Assembly: GCF_025602895.1 (NCBI RefSeq)
Contig: NW_026516490.1
Location: forward strand, 1 to 31,243
DNA from: Polychytrium aggregatum
Lineage: Eukaryota > Chytridiomycota > Chytridiomycetes > Polychytriales
Length of the DNA stretch: 31,243 nucleotides
Reading direction: 5' to 3'
The translations under genes and the position numbers were made by a program. Each line of letters begins with the position of its first letter. The first letter of the stretch is position 1. Shown piece by piece: positions 22,001 through 31,243 of this stretch. Below the pieces are notes generated by a model that saw only the letters and a program-made list of their open reading frames with translations, was not told the DNA's origin and did no database searches.

Positions 22001-24174
22001 TTTGTTGTTACCTCCATTGGAAATAGCTCGCGGATATAAGCTCGCATAATGTGGAGTTACCCCACCCCACCCCTTCGCTCGTAACCTGGATGCAGGAAAC
22101 AGTACCAAAGACGCTGAAGATGTCATTTGCTATACACCAAAGCGTTTGAAGATCGCGGAAATGAGCATCTATTAACAGTGCATGCGTTTAGGGTGGTATG
22201 GCTCTTTACAAAATCAAGTCGGTATTCAACGGAAAGTGGCTTCGGGATATGAACGAGGACGAAGGGGAAATCCTGGTCGACGGAGAAGCCCTCTCATGGG
22301 CGTACATTGAAGCTGGTTTTATCGAAACCATCGCAGCTCTTGTGGGATTCTTCTTGGTCATGAACGAGGCTGGAGTTACTCCTGCCGACCTTCGTAATTC
22401 CGCCGTAGCCAACAACGGGTACTTCAACAATAACAACTCTCCGCCATACACTTTGCTGAATGGGGTCACCTTGGTAAGTCAAATTCACATACTTTTTTTT
22501 TGATTTTTAATGCAATCAATAATATAGGAATCGCGGTGTTGTCGATCATGGCTGGTTTGGTCTCTCCCTGTCACTGCTTTGACATAGATATGCATTGAAG
22601 GAGCATAATCGCTTCCAAGGGCCACGAGTATCGTCGAGTTGAAATAGCTATCCACTAAATACGCCTTCACTCAAGCGCATGGACGATTGAGTTGATATTT
22701 ATGGATATTTCATTCATGAAAATTGTCAACTACGCTGTTCCAGACGGTTTTTCTAACGCTTTGCATTGTTATTTTGCAGACCGGTAGCCAGCAATATGAG
22801 ATCATCAGAAGAGGCCAGTCAATGTACTATGCTGCGGTTCTCATTACCCAAGTCTTCAATCTATTTGCCTGCAAAGCAAAGCTGAAGCTTCCATTTGGGA
22901 TGCATATGCTCAAGTGAGTGCTATTGTGACAAGCTAATTGGCGTTGCGAACAAGTTTTGGCTCTGAGCTCTCCTTGACCACTATGAGCCCTCTTGGAGTC
23001 TGTGGGCTCGCCTTGGACTATAAGCTCTACTTGGAGTCTGCGGGCTCTCCTTGAACTACGAGCTCTAGTTGGAGCCTGCGGGCTCCACCTGGACATCAAC
23101 ACCCTGTGTGCACGATGTCCAGGAGCATCAGGGGGGAGTGGTTGGCATATCACATGGCGACGTGGCATGACGATGTGACATGACGATGTGGCATGACGAT
23201 GTGGCATGACGATGTGGCATGCCGATGTGACACATAAGACTCTTGCATACCACGGGACTTTTGATTAATTCAGCATTCAAACTCTTCAATAATAGAAACA
23301 CATCGACATGGTGGTGTGTTCTAGGCGCGCTCGCTGTTGGAGCCATTGTTGTCTATGTTCCACCCCTCAACAGTAAGTTGCCTGTTGCAGCTACCCGCGG
23401 TCCAGGAGGGGAGGGGAGATAGCAACGCTACCTGAAATGGCGCTGTTTATTATATGCGCATGATTTGTTCGAACAAACCCTGATGAGTCAGTTGATGATG
23501 TGTGTTTGGCACGATGGCTGATACAGAAGTGTGCGTGGTGTGCGTGGTGCAAACTATGCTTGTGGTCGGTCTCGGCTATCTTGCTTATCATCAACCATAC
23601 TCACTCTGCAATACCCACCGCTATAGTCTTTATGAACAGCTCCTACCTTCTCAACCCAAAGTGGCTTCTGGTAGCTGTTGGATTTGGAATCTACCTGTTT
23701 CTCTATTCTGCACTTCGAAGATACATCCTGCAGAAGCGTAAGCGACTTGTTATGGATAGTCTTGGTGTCCAAACGCTTTGTTCTTTGAATGAGAGGGACT
23801 CGAGAGCTTTATGATGCCACCAAACCGTATGAGCACGAGGCATTTGTGGCTCTACTGACAAGCACTCGGCCCCTCCCCAACTACTGCTGGCAATTGACGT
23901 AACATGGAGGCGAAGGATTGTGTCGGGCGTATTCGATCGCTGTTTTGTGGCTATGTTGCGCTATCGCCCACCGGTGGTGCGCGATGAGCCGGTCCAGCAT
24001 CACTGGACAGCAACCGGGTCTCGTCTTGGACACTAACGAATGCTGTTATGGGGTCTTCCAGTGAAGCCAGTCAAGTATACACGCGAGATCCAGGGATTGA
24101 TGATGTTCCCAACCCGCCTGGTAAGCGTGTGTATTCATAAGCAAATCCCGGGTGGCCTGACCACAGAACATTAG
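19025..24174 (+). CDS. P2C-type Na,K/H,K-ATPase alpha-like pump in 8 exons (ATPase 2)
   Basis: Exons 19025-19375, 19659-19757, 19855-21999, 22192-22473, 22780-22913, 23296-23372, 23627-23737, 24062-24174; 1,103 residues, phase consistent throughout. Motifs: NSSLTGES (actuator, 207-210), VPEGL in M4 (320-323), ATDKTGTLTRN with the phosphorylated D363, MKGAPER, VTGDHP, TGDGVND (699-705). M5 keeps Glu (E770) but reads THIIPE for SNIPE. M6 reads VDLGFEL: the first aspartate is kept (D795) and the second is Glu (E799). The M6-M7 loop is about 60 residues longer than in animal pumps. M7-M10 follow in exons 4-7. It should be an ion pump of the plasma or an inner membrane; no beta subunit gene is nearby. 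The last exon could instead splice at 24121 and end a few residues later, near 24190. Confidence 0.92.
22961..23099. repeat. About 38-bp imperfect tandem repeat in ATPase 2 intron 5
   Basis: Three to four diverged units built on GAGCTCTACTTGGAGTCTGC and GGGCTCTCCTTGGACTA, within the intron 22914-23295. It explains why this intron is among the longest here. Confidence 0.7.
23152..23233. repeat. 13-bp minisatellite in ATPase 2 intron 5
   Basis: About six head-to-tail copies of GACGATGTGGCAT with few changes, directly after the 38-bp repeat in the same intron. Confidence 0.85.
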
Positions 24175-25240
24175 CATGCCACTGTATGATTTGTGTCAGA
24201 GCACCGCGCTATGGGGTCTCTGAAAACAATAGGCTAACCATTGCTCGATTCACCTGCTGCTTGATTCGTTGCTTGTCTGGAACACGTCCACTATCGAACC
24301 GCAACCGCTTTCGGACCGCAACCGCTACTGAACTGCACCCGCTGTTGAACGCACCCTCTACTGAACCGCCTTCCTCTTAGTCGACGGGCGCGCGCACCCG
24401 AACCCATTAAGAGCCTGGATCTTGTGTCAGGGTCGGATGGCTTGGAACGAAAGACACATTCGAGGCGCTATGGCAAGCCTTGGCCCTGTCTTCTGGTGTC
24501 TCGGATCCGTCGCGGTATTATCTTGAGAATCGCCATTATCCCGAGAACCGCCATTATCCCGAGAATCGCCATTATCTTGACGGACACATTCCTTCTTCAT
24601 GGACACGTCTTATCTCATGCCATTTGACAGCACATTCATCATCTGCAGACCACACCACTTTACAGCGCATTCATCCTCCACATCTGCACGCTCTTCGTTT
24701 TCTTGGCTGGCACGCATTTGCGAGCATTCCAGCACCAGCTTCGCAAACACCTGCCGCATCTTCGGCTCAATTTGACGACACCTGCTGCATCTTCAGTTCA
24801 TTTTGATCTTGTTCGCTCTTTTCTGTTGGTTGGTTTCCTCACGTTCATCTCGAGCACAATGGGTGCAGAGGATCAATATGCAGTTCTAGATATGCCATGT
24901 TGGATCGTTGCGATCTTCAGCGACGCCGCTGGCACTGTGGTGGAGAGGGAGGAGGAAGATTCCAAGGGAATGTGTCGAGGGTGCATCCAGGGTGCAACCA
25001 GGGCACAGCCAAGGCTGCATCGTATATTCATCGCATCTGTGCCAGCAACAGTTGCGCCGTCCATCTCTGCACATGGATAGATAGTATGCAGGTCTTATCC
25101 GATTAGGCGTCTGTGTTTCCGCTCCGGCGTTCTCTCGGGTTCATCCCCAATGTATATTTTCGATCGCAGTCGGATTCCACTCAGTCCCAATCAGTCATTT
25201 CCTCGTATACCAGCCTTCGCACTGCTCTTGCGATCACCCA
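24175..25240. other. Intergenic region between convergent genes, with 18-bp tandem repeat
   Basis: 1.07 kb between the 3' ends of ATPase 2 and the cyclin gene. Three perfect-to-near-perfect copies of GAGAATCGCCATTATCCC lie at 24525-24578. A looser ACCGCAACCGCT-like repeat is at 24297-24368. An open frame at 24703-25080 shows no family signal and has no convincing start. No gene is called here. Confidence 0.6.
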
Positions 25241-27213
25241 TCAGCGGTGCTTCGAATACCTTGATCCATATCGGTCAGGCGAGCCTCTCCGACTCGTCCC
25301 GCGATTGTATCCCCCGTCGGATTCGTGTCTTCCCCATCTGTCTCGCGAATCACTCCATCGTTCCTCCTTGCTGGACTCGCTATAGGTCGATCGCCGTTCT
25401 CGCTTCAGATATTCCTCGTCACGAGCGCGCTTTGGTCCTCGTGCATCATCCGCTTCTCCTTTCGGGGTCTCTGTGACGTTCTCAGGGGCATTTCTTGTCA
25501 TTTGCTGCATTTGCCGCGATCCGGCCTCCTGTTCGCTCCTTGGCTCGGCCTCGCCGGCATTTGTGGCTTCCACCACTTTTTCACGGATATCTTCCCTTTT
25601 ACCTTCGCCTTCGAAGTGTGGAGCTACCTCAGTCAGTAACCGTCCTATTCGTCCCATGAATCACCTTGCCCACCCACGCCACCCTCCGTGCCAGATGTAG
25701 TGCTTACCCCCTTGTTTTTGGATCCGATATTCAATGTGTTGGAACAAAGTTCGGTACTTCGATTGATCTGTGGCCCCGACCGTCTCCGAGAGCGATTTTC
25801 GGTACTCTAGCAAATCCTTGGCACCAGCTACAGATTCAATCATCAGTAAATGTGGACAGACTGCTATTCGTCAAGTCCAATGTCTCTCCCGATGCAACTC
25901 ACATGGACCAGAGCTCATTACCGATGACGCATGAGTGGCGAATGCGGAGGTCATCCTGTGCTTTTATGTCGTTGATATTCACCGACTCCGATCCAAAGTT
26001 CCGAAAGCTGTCTTCGATCCACAGCGCTGCAAATGCAAGCACTTGCGGTGGATAGAGCAGTGGCAGGTGTGTCGCGAAGCTTCAAACATTTCAAAAGAGT
26101 GCCATGATTTAGTTGGGTTTGGTTTCTTCGTTTCGTCGCTGTTTCTGCTGCGATCGACTCCCTAATGTGGTGCACGCCCTACCATTTGTCCACCAGATCC
26201 CAGGCGTTTGCAGCGATGCTCTGCGGGACTGTTCAGTACAACGGATCAAATAATGGATTGTTGTCGGTGTTGTTCAGTGGGTGCTCACAGATATGTTGAA
26301 TCGGCCGACCCACCGCCAAGAACAGGCACAAATGCCATGCACCGTCATTCAGTTTCGTTTCATATACCTCCCAGATGCTTTGCAAACTTGATGACATATG
26401 TATGTGGGTAAATAAACTCGAAATCGAACCCAGAGATTTCCAGAAACCGCTTCTCGATCAGGAATGCTTGGCGCTTGTGATCCTCGATGGCCTTCGATTC
26501 ATTGTCGGTCGAGATGAAGCCAGGCTCGTCAGCTACCCACATGTCTGCGTGGGCTTCGCGAACAGCGACTTGGCTCCCTCACCACCATCCAAATCGCTCT
26601 CGCTCGTTGCATCGGCGATGTCTCCTGGGCGATCGCAGCTTCGTGTTGGCTACTCACTGCGGCATCCAGGTCATCCATCCCAGCGATCGCTATATGGACT
26701 GCTTGAATGATGTCCCTGATCTTCTTGACAGACTCCTCGAGTTTGGCGGCAAAAAAGACGCACGATATCATCACATCCTGGATTGACACAGCCCAGCGTT
26801 GTGTCAGCTCTGCAAGCGACTCCAAGCGGAGGGAAAATGCAATTGCCTCGGGAAACTGACCTCCAGCTCGCTCTGATAGATCGGATAGAAGAGACAGTAG
26901 CGTCGGAGCATATGCTTCTCGGTTACGATCGTCGACCACGGGCTGGTGCAGAGGAGGCGGCATCAGTCTGTGCCGCGGCTCACAGCATCCCCCTCTCCCT
27001 CGGCTCCGGCCATCTGTCGTTTCGGCAGACCGCCGTCGTGCTCAAGGCAGTGCGGATCGCTCACAAGCCAAGGGACCGGGAGATGTGCTCGAGAAGCTGA
27101 ATGTACTCCTTGAATTCGTCCTCGTTTATCGAGCACAGGCGGCCCAAGGCCTCCCGGGTGTAGTATCGGCTCGGTGCTGGCCGGCTGCTGGCTTCGTTTT
27201 GCGCTTCGTCCAT
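25241..27213 (-). CDS. Transcriptional cyclin (CTK2/cyclin K-like) with RS-rich tail
   Basis: Exons 27213-27065, 26942-26861, 26777-26658, about 26524-26368, 26228-26183, 26079-25922, 25827-25708, 25644-25241; 411 residues, phases consistent. The starts of exon 4 and exon 8 (25644 or 25623) are least certain. The first cyclin box shows RYYTREALGRLCSI, GFPWSTIVTEKHMLRRY and CVFFAAKLEESVKKIRDII. The second shows LIEKRFLEISGFDFEFIYPH, AANAWDLVDKCFATHLPL and LYPPQVLAFAALWIEDS. The C-terminal 90 residues are rich in Arg/Ser/Glu/Asp. The family partners a CDK that phosphorylates the RNA polymerase II C-terminal domain (CTDK-I beta subunit or cyclin K). A cyclin L-like splicing role cannot be ruled out because of the RS tail. 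It acts in the nucleus. Confidence 0.85.
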
Positions 27214-27794
27214 TTTGCAAGCGATCAGTCCAGAGCAATGCAGCTCCCCGAGCCGCTTCTGAGCGGCTGCTGTCCCTTGTCGTTGCCCAGTCCACCTGAC
27301 CAGCCCCGTGACCCGACCCAGAACAGCGATATCGATCCAGCCCAAGCTCACGAGCGAAATCGACCCTGTTTCATGATGTCCGGCTCGACCAGAGAATGCG
27401 GCCACCCCTGTCCCGACTTTGCAGATATTTAGCGCGGTCGGACGCCCAGCCATGTGGATCTGCTCTGATTCTTCCCATTCTCGTTCGTAGTGCCATGGTT
27501 TGGGCCTGCAGCGCTCACATACTGAGCAGAACACCCATCGAGATCAATACCCCAAATCGCTTCCATGCCACGATGAAACCGTGCTCATCCTGGGCGACAG
27601 CCGCATTCCTCTCGATTTCGGCATCACGCACCGAAATACAACATACGGACGTGCGGTCAGACAAGTTCAACTTCCTCAAGATGGCCAAGCGCGCCATACA
27701 TCGGTGACCCATCCAGCAGAATGCGCAACTCAGGAGATATGACTGCGTGTTTGAGCCTTTGGGCTGCTTTCCCACTCCGGACTTGTTGCTGTCG
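27214..27794 (-). promoter_or_regulatory. Region between deacetylase and cyclin genes
   Basis: 581 bp between the stop of the deacetylase gene and the ATG of the cyclin gene, both on the minus strand. It must hold the deacetylase 3' end and the cyclin promoter. An in-frame extension upstream of the cyclin ATG is open but unlike any cyclin N-terminus, so the ATG at 27213 is preferred. Confidence 0.5.
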
Positions 27795-29094
27795 TCAGGA
27801 CCGGTAGCTGCTCCTCAGAGTTTGGCCAGCACACTCCGCGACGGTGACAAACCGTGTGAAGTTGAGGCTGCGCAGATAATCGATCATTTGCTGCGTCCAT
27901 GGGCTCACGGTGCTGAGTGTTGTTGGATTCAAGTCAATACTCGCCGAGGCTAACCAGAACCAATGCAAGCAGAGCATATGCCCCGCCCAATGCTTGTGCG
28001 TCTGCGGATGTGTAGCGATATACCTCTGGTACGGATCGTGATTTAGAATCACAAAGCTGTTGGTGGAGGCGTTGGCGCTTGTTGGATCGATGTCACTCCT
28101 CAGTGCCGACATATCCTTTGTGAGATCGCCTCCTGTATCTGCGTCTGTCGGCGAGTTGTAGGGCGGAGCAGATGTTAGGATCATAACAGCAAACTCTTGG
28201 GCTGTTCCAGGTCCGTCCCAACTGCAACTCTATGAAGGCATGCCAATGCATCAGGAGCCTGCCCCAGAAACCGACCGGTGCTGTATGCGTTCCACAACAC
28301 GAGATACTTGTAGCCCAGCTTGGCAAGGACCTTCGTGACGACATCGTTGTAGGCACCGTATGGTGGTCGCATGTAGTACGAAGTCGTTGCAATGATGGAC
28401 CGGATAACGGCGTCGTTGTCGGTGATCTCCTTCTCGATCTGGGCCTCTGACAGCTCCGTCAAGTCCGGGTGCGTCATGGTGTGGGAAGCGATCTGTCCAT
28501 GCAGACGTCAGCTCAGAGTGCAAAGCGGACATCGAGCACCAGCCCAGCGGCACTCGGGTGAGCAGCGAAGGAGGAGGCGAGTAGCAAGACACCCACCTGG
28601 TGACCTTCTTTGTAGGCTCGCCAGATGTAGTCCCGGTATGGACTCACCGAGGCGTTGACCCAGCTGAAACGACGCAATACGGCATGGGTTTAGATACTCG
28701 ATAGCGCTTGTATATGCGCCGACACTGCTCGATCGGAGAGGCGACGGAGATACACGCGGGACATCAGCACTTACTTCATGCCGTTTACAAAGAATGTGGC
28801 CTTGATGCTGTTGCTCCTCAGGATATCAAGCAGCTGGCCAGTAAAGTTCATGGGCCCGTCGTCGTAAGTCAGGGCGACCATGCCGGGCTGGACGCACTGG
28901 CTGAGGATTTGGACGCTCGACGCTGGGGCCTGGGGGCTGCTCGAGTTTTGGGCCGAGAGCGAATTTGCTTTGAGGACGAAGCCGGTCCGAGGCTGGCGGG
29001 CATGGAATCCGCCAACAGGATAGGAGCAAGCGGCGTGGAGGAGCACCAAGGTCGCCAGGACGACCTGAGCAAGACGGAGACGGCGATGCAGCAT
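27795..29094 (-). CDS. Secreted chitin/polysaccharide deacetylase (NodB domain, CE4)
   Basis: Exons 29094-28775, 28663-28597, 28492-28276, 28144-28024, 27912-27795; 280 residues, all phases agree. A signal peptide (RLAQVVLATLVLLHAACS) is followed by a Ser/Ala-rich linker and the NodB fold. The five CE4 motifs are visible: TYDDGP (D78, D79), SHTMTHP (H133, H137), RPPYG (171-175), LWNAYSTDAD (motif 4) and ILNHD (H237). The enzyme removes N-acetyl groups from chitin or similar wall sugars outside the cell, using a metal held by Asp-His-His. It ends soon after VTVAECAG with no GPI signal, so it is probably secreted. The donor of exon 3 (GTCGGT) is unusual but keeps the frame and the domain. Confidence 0.9.
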
Positions 29095-29646
29095 GGGAGC
29101 AGACCGATCGCAGACAGTTGCAGATGGCGAGCAGATGGCGAGCAGATGGCGAGCAGATGGCGAAGGCTTGCAATGTTCACTCCTGGGCTCCAGGCCGATT
29201 GTGCGGATGGCCCCCAAGGTTCCCGAGCAGGCCAGAGATACTGCGGATGCGCCCCGGGCGCTGCCGACGGAGCGGCGATGTGTTTTATGCATCGGGGATT
29301 GCGGACGAACGGATTGCTCTTTTCTCTATCCCCCGGTCGCTGCGGCTTGGTCTTGCGTCTTGCAGAGGCCCGAAACCCTTGCCAGCGACCGACGCCCTCT
29401 TCCGATGCTGTTGCTGCAAGTCGATCCCCGGCATCCCTCCGCTGCTGTCCCTGCCGCCTGCCGCCTCTGTCTTGCTTGCTCCCGCTGGCCGGTTGCCCCG
29501 CTGGTTGCCCATATCGGCCCTGGGCCAGCCCATTCGACGCGAGCCACGCCCTGGTCGGCGCTCGGAGCCCCGCCCAGCCCACCAGTCCTTTCGCTTCATC
29601 TCCTTCGCCTGGCTCGTCTGGCTCGCCGCAGCTCCCGATCGCAGCA
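29095..29646. promoter_or_regulatory. Bidirectional promoter region of deacetylase and UBX genes
   Basis: 552 bp between divergent start codons. It contains four copies of an 11-bp tandem repeat (CAGATGGCGAG) at 29121-29164, only 27 bp upstream of the deacetylase ATG. The rest is GC-rich with no TATA box seen. Long open frames here on both strands lack family signals and are antisense to or upstream of the genes. Confidence 0.5.
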
Positions 29647-31243
29647 ATGGTGTTCTTCCGAGGGTCTGTCACCGAGGTTAGCATTTCGCCGATCGGCTCT
29701 GGAAGGCACCTCGTCCAGACCGACGGCCAGTCCTTCCACTCGCCCGCTACCAGGACCAAAGCTGCCCATTCACTTGCACCGAATCAAGCGATGTATGCTC
29801 GAGAGCCCCCCCCCTCCAATTTATCCCCACCCCTCATTCATATGATGTCTGGCACAGGCAATTCAAGCTGTTAACCTGGCCCAGGGATTGAAGCTCTTCT
29901 GTGCCTTCATCAGTGGTAAGCGTCGCTGATCCTGCAATCGTGGCGACGGGGAGACTCTCAGCCAGACGCCAACTGATGCCCTCTTGAACCGGCCAGATGC
30001 CAGCGAATCAAGTTCCGCCATGAAGACTCTGCTGCAGGAAGATGCCCTGGCTCGTCTGCTTGCTTCCAGCACCGTCACCATCGAGCTCATGAAGAACACG
30101 CCAGATGCCGCCCTGTTTGCTCAGATCTGTGGGTATTATGCTCCCTGCGAATGACCTCTCTGAACATCCCCAGCATCCTACCCAACCTCCGTCATCGGCA
30201 ACAGAAACTGCAGTCGCAGGCCTACCGCAAAGTGGCTTGAGCATCGTCACCGCTAACCTCGCCATCGTTCCTTCGCCACCCAACCTGGCCGCTCCAGACC
30301 CGAGTGAGTGATATGCTCCACTTGCTGGCCAGAATGCATAGCAATCTCAATGCCAACGACAGCTACTGACCATCGACATCTCGCTCTAGTCTTTATGCTC
30401 CCTGCTTCTATATCATCAAGGCCGGAGTCTGCGTCGATGTCATCTTCTCTGGAACTTCTGGTGCCGAGATTCTCCAGAGAGTGGCATCAAAGATTGACTC
30501 TGCGCCGACGCCGATCACCCCAGCTGCAGCCGCAACCGAAGCGACACCAGTAGAAGCAGCCCAGCCGACCGTACCTCTGCAACGGGGTGATACATCGCCT
30601 CCGATTACCCACAGCCATGGCCTGGTCCCAGTCATCGAATCCCATGTTCAGTCCGAAGCCGCTAGCTCCAGTGTTGATCCAACGGTCGATAGAAAGCCCA
30701 GCACCACTGCCCTTCATGGCTCGGTGAGGGATGGCTCTCGACCAGATGAGAACAATCCTATCCAGACAGCCGAGCGTCCCGTTGGAGCGGCAGGGTCGAC
30801 CCAGCGACCCGAGAACGCTGCGACTGCTGCTGAGCAGGCCGAACACATTGGGACCAGCATACCAAGCGCTGGCTCTGGGCCAATCCAAGTCCCGGAGGCT
30901 GTCATTGAAGATCCCTCAGCCATCACCATATCCCAGCCCACGGGTCATCCCGATATTCTCGGCGTCAATAGCCCTGCCAACGACAAGACATGCGGCCATG
31001 CACCTGCACCTGCACCTGCACCTGCACCTGCACCTGCACCTGCACCTGCACCTGCACCTGCACCTGCACCTGCACCTGCACCTGCACCTGCACCTGCACC
31101 TGCACCTGCATCTGCACCTGCATCTGCACCCGCACCCAAAGCCAATCCAGTACCGTCCCCTAGGCCTGTACAGCTCCCGGCTCCTGGGCTCACTGGAGCC
31201 CAACGACCAGCCCGCCTTGAGCCCAAGCATGGCCTGCCAGACC
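29647..31243 (+). CDS. UBX-domain protein (UBXN4/erasin-like), N-terminal part; runs off the window
   Basis: Exons 29647-29676, 29858-29915, 29997-30132, 30390 onward. Spliced, it starts MVFFRGSVTEAIQAVNLAQ and continues KLFCAFISDASES, TVTIELMKNTPDA, AQICGLYAPCFYII and VDVIFSGTSGAEILQRV. This matches the thioredoxin-like N-terminal domain of UBXN4/UBXD2 proteins in order and length. These are ER-associated partners of the p97/Cdc48 ATPase in protein degradation. After about residue 120 the protein is a long Pro/Ala/Ser/Thr-rich disordered stretch with a pure Ala-Pro run. The UBX domain expected at the C-terminus lies outside the window, so the family call rests on the N-domain alone. The first exon is only 30 nt. 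Confidence 0.72.
30136..30405 (+). repeat. 13-nt direct repeat spaced by exactly one intron length
   Basis: TTATGCTCCCTGC occurs at 30136-30148, just inside the intron (30133-30389, 257 nt), and at 30393-30405, just inside the following exon. The copies are 257 nt apart, the same as the intron length. The upstream copy even encodes the same YAPC in frame before a stop. Confidence 0.85.
31000..31137 (+). repeat. GCACCT hexanucleotide repeat encoding (Ala-Pro)n
   Basis: 23 units in frame with the UBX gene. Most are GCACCT; two are GCATCT (Ala-Ser) and the last two GCACCC. It adds no stop and keeps the frame, giving a stiff Ala-Pro linker of 46 residues. It probably varies in length between strains. 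Confidence 0.95.

Noticed and set aside
24703..25080. Plus-strand open frame between ATPase 2 and the cyclin gene
   Set aside because: No recognisable family, no clear start, and it lies in a repeat-bearing spacer between convergent genes.
28869..29759. Minus-strand open frame of 296 codons
   Set aside because: Overlaps deacetylase exon 1 in another frame and the promoter; no family signal.
28708..29874. Plus-strand open frame of 388 codons
   Set aside because: It is antisense to the deacetylase exon 1 and runs through the shared promoter into the first UBX exon; the deacetylase motifs on the other strand are decisive.
30916..31230. Minus-strand frames with Gly-Ala or Arg-Cys dipeptide runs
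   Set aside because: They are only the complementary readings of the Ala-Pro coding repeat.

Overview
The window is eukaryotic, gene-dense and intron-rich. Introns are about 75-380 nt with GT..AG ends. The gene content points to an early-diverging, probably zoosporic (chytrid-like) fungus: two animal-type P2C Na,K/H,K-ATPase alpha-like pumps, a class C (GABA-B/Grl-like) receptor with a bacterial BMP-type binding domain, a chitin/polysaccharide deacetylase, and a Ty3 chromovirus of Tf1/sushi type. The taxonomic placement is an inference. All gene models below were spliced by eye; reading phase closes at every junction, with one weak donor in the receptor gene.

Layout. 1-7525 is one arm of a long inverted repeat, split by a 6,075 bp intact LTR retrotransposon (850-6924, minus strand) flanked by a 5 bp target duplication. 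The matching arm, 17109-18553, still carries the empty insertion site. Between the arms (7526-17108) lie two divergently transcribed membrane-protein genes: the class C receptor (7631-11920, minus) and P-type ATPase 1 (13335-16971, plus). Outside the right arm is a second, diverged P2C ATPase in 8 exons (19025-24174, plus). Then follow a CTK2/cyclin K-like transcriptional cyclin in 8 exons (25241-27213, minus), a secreted polysaccharide deacetylase in 5 exons (27795-29094, minus), and the 5' part of a UBXN4-like UBX protein gene (29647 to the window end, plus).

The retrotransposon has identical LTRs, an uninterrupted gag and pol, and a C-terminal chromodomain. The sequence shows a GGGAAAC slippery heptamer followed by a foldable H-type pseudoknot at the end of gag. 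It also shows a 12-nt self-complementarity between the start of R and the primer site, as expected for self-primed Tf1-type elements. The element therefore looks recent and potentially active.

The most unusual observations are: (i) the inverted repeat, whose arms begin about 105-137 bp beyond the stop codons of the two genes between them and are read in the same sense by both transcripts; (ii) ATPase 1, which has TGEA instead of TGES and a Cys in place of the first M6 aspartate; (iii) the receptor's IPT-like plus BMP-like ectodomain; and (iv) an intron in the UBX gene whose start and downstream exon share an exact 13-nt direct repeat at precisely one intron length, a trace of intron gain.
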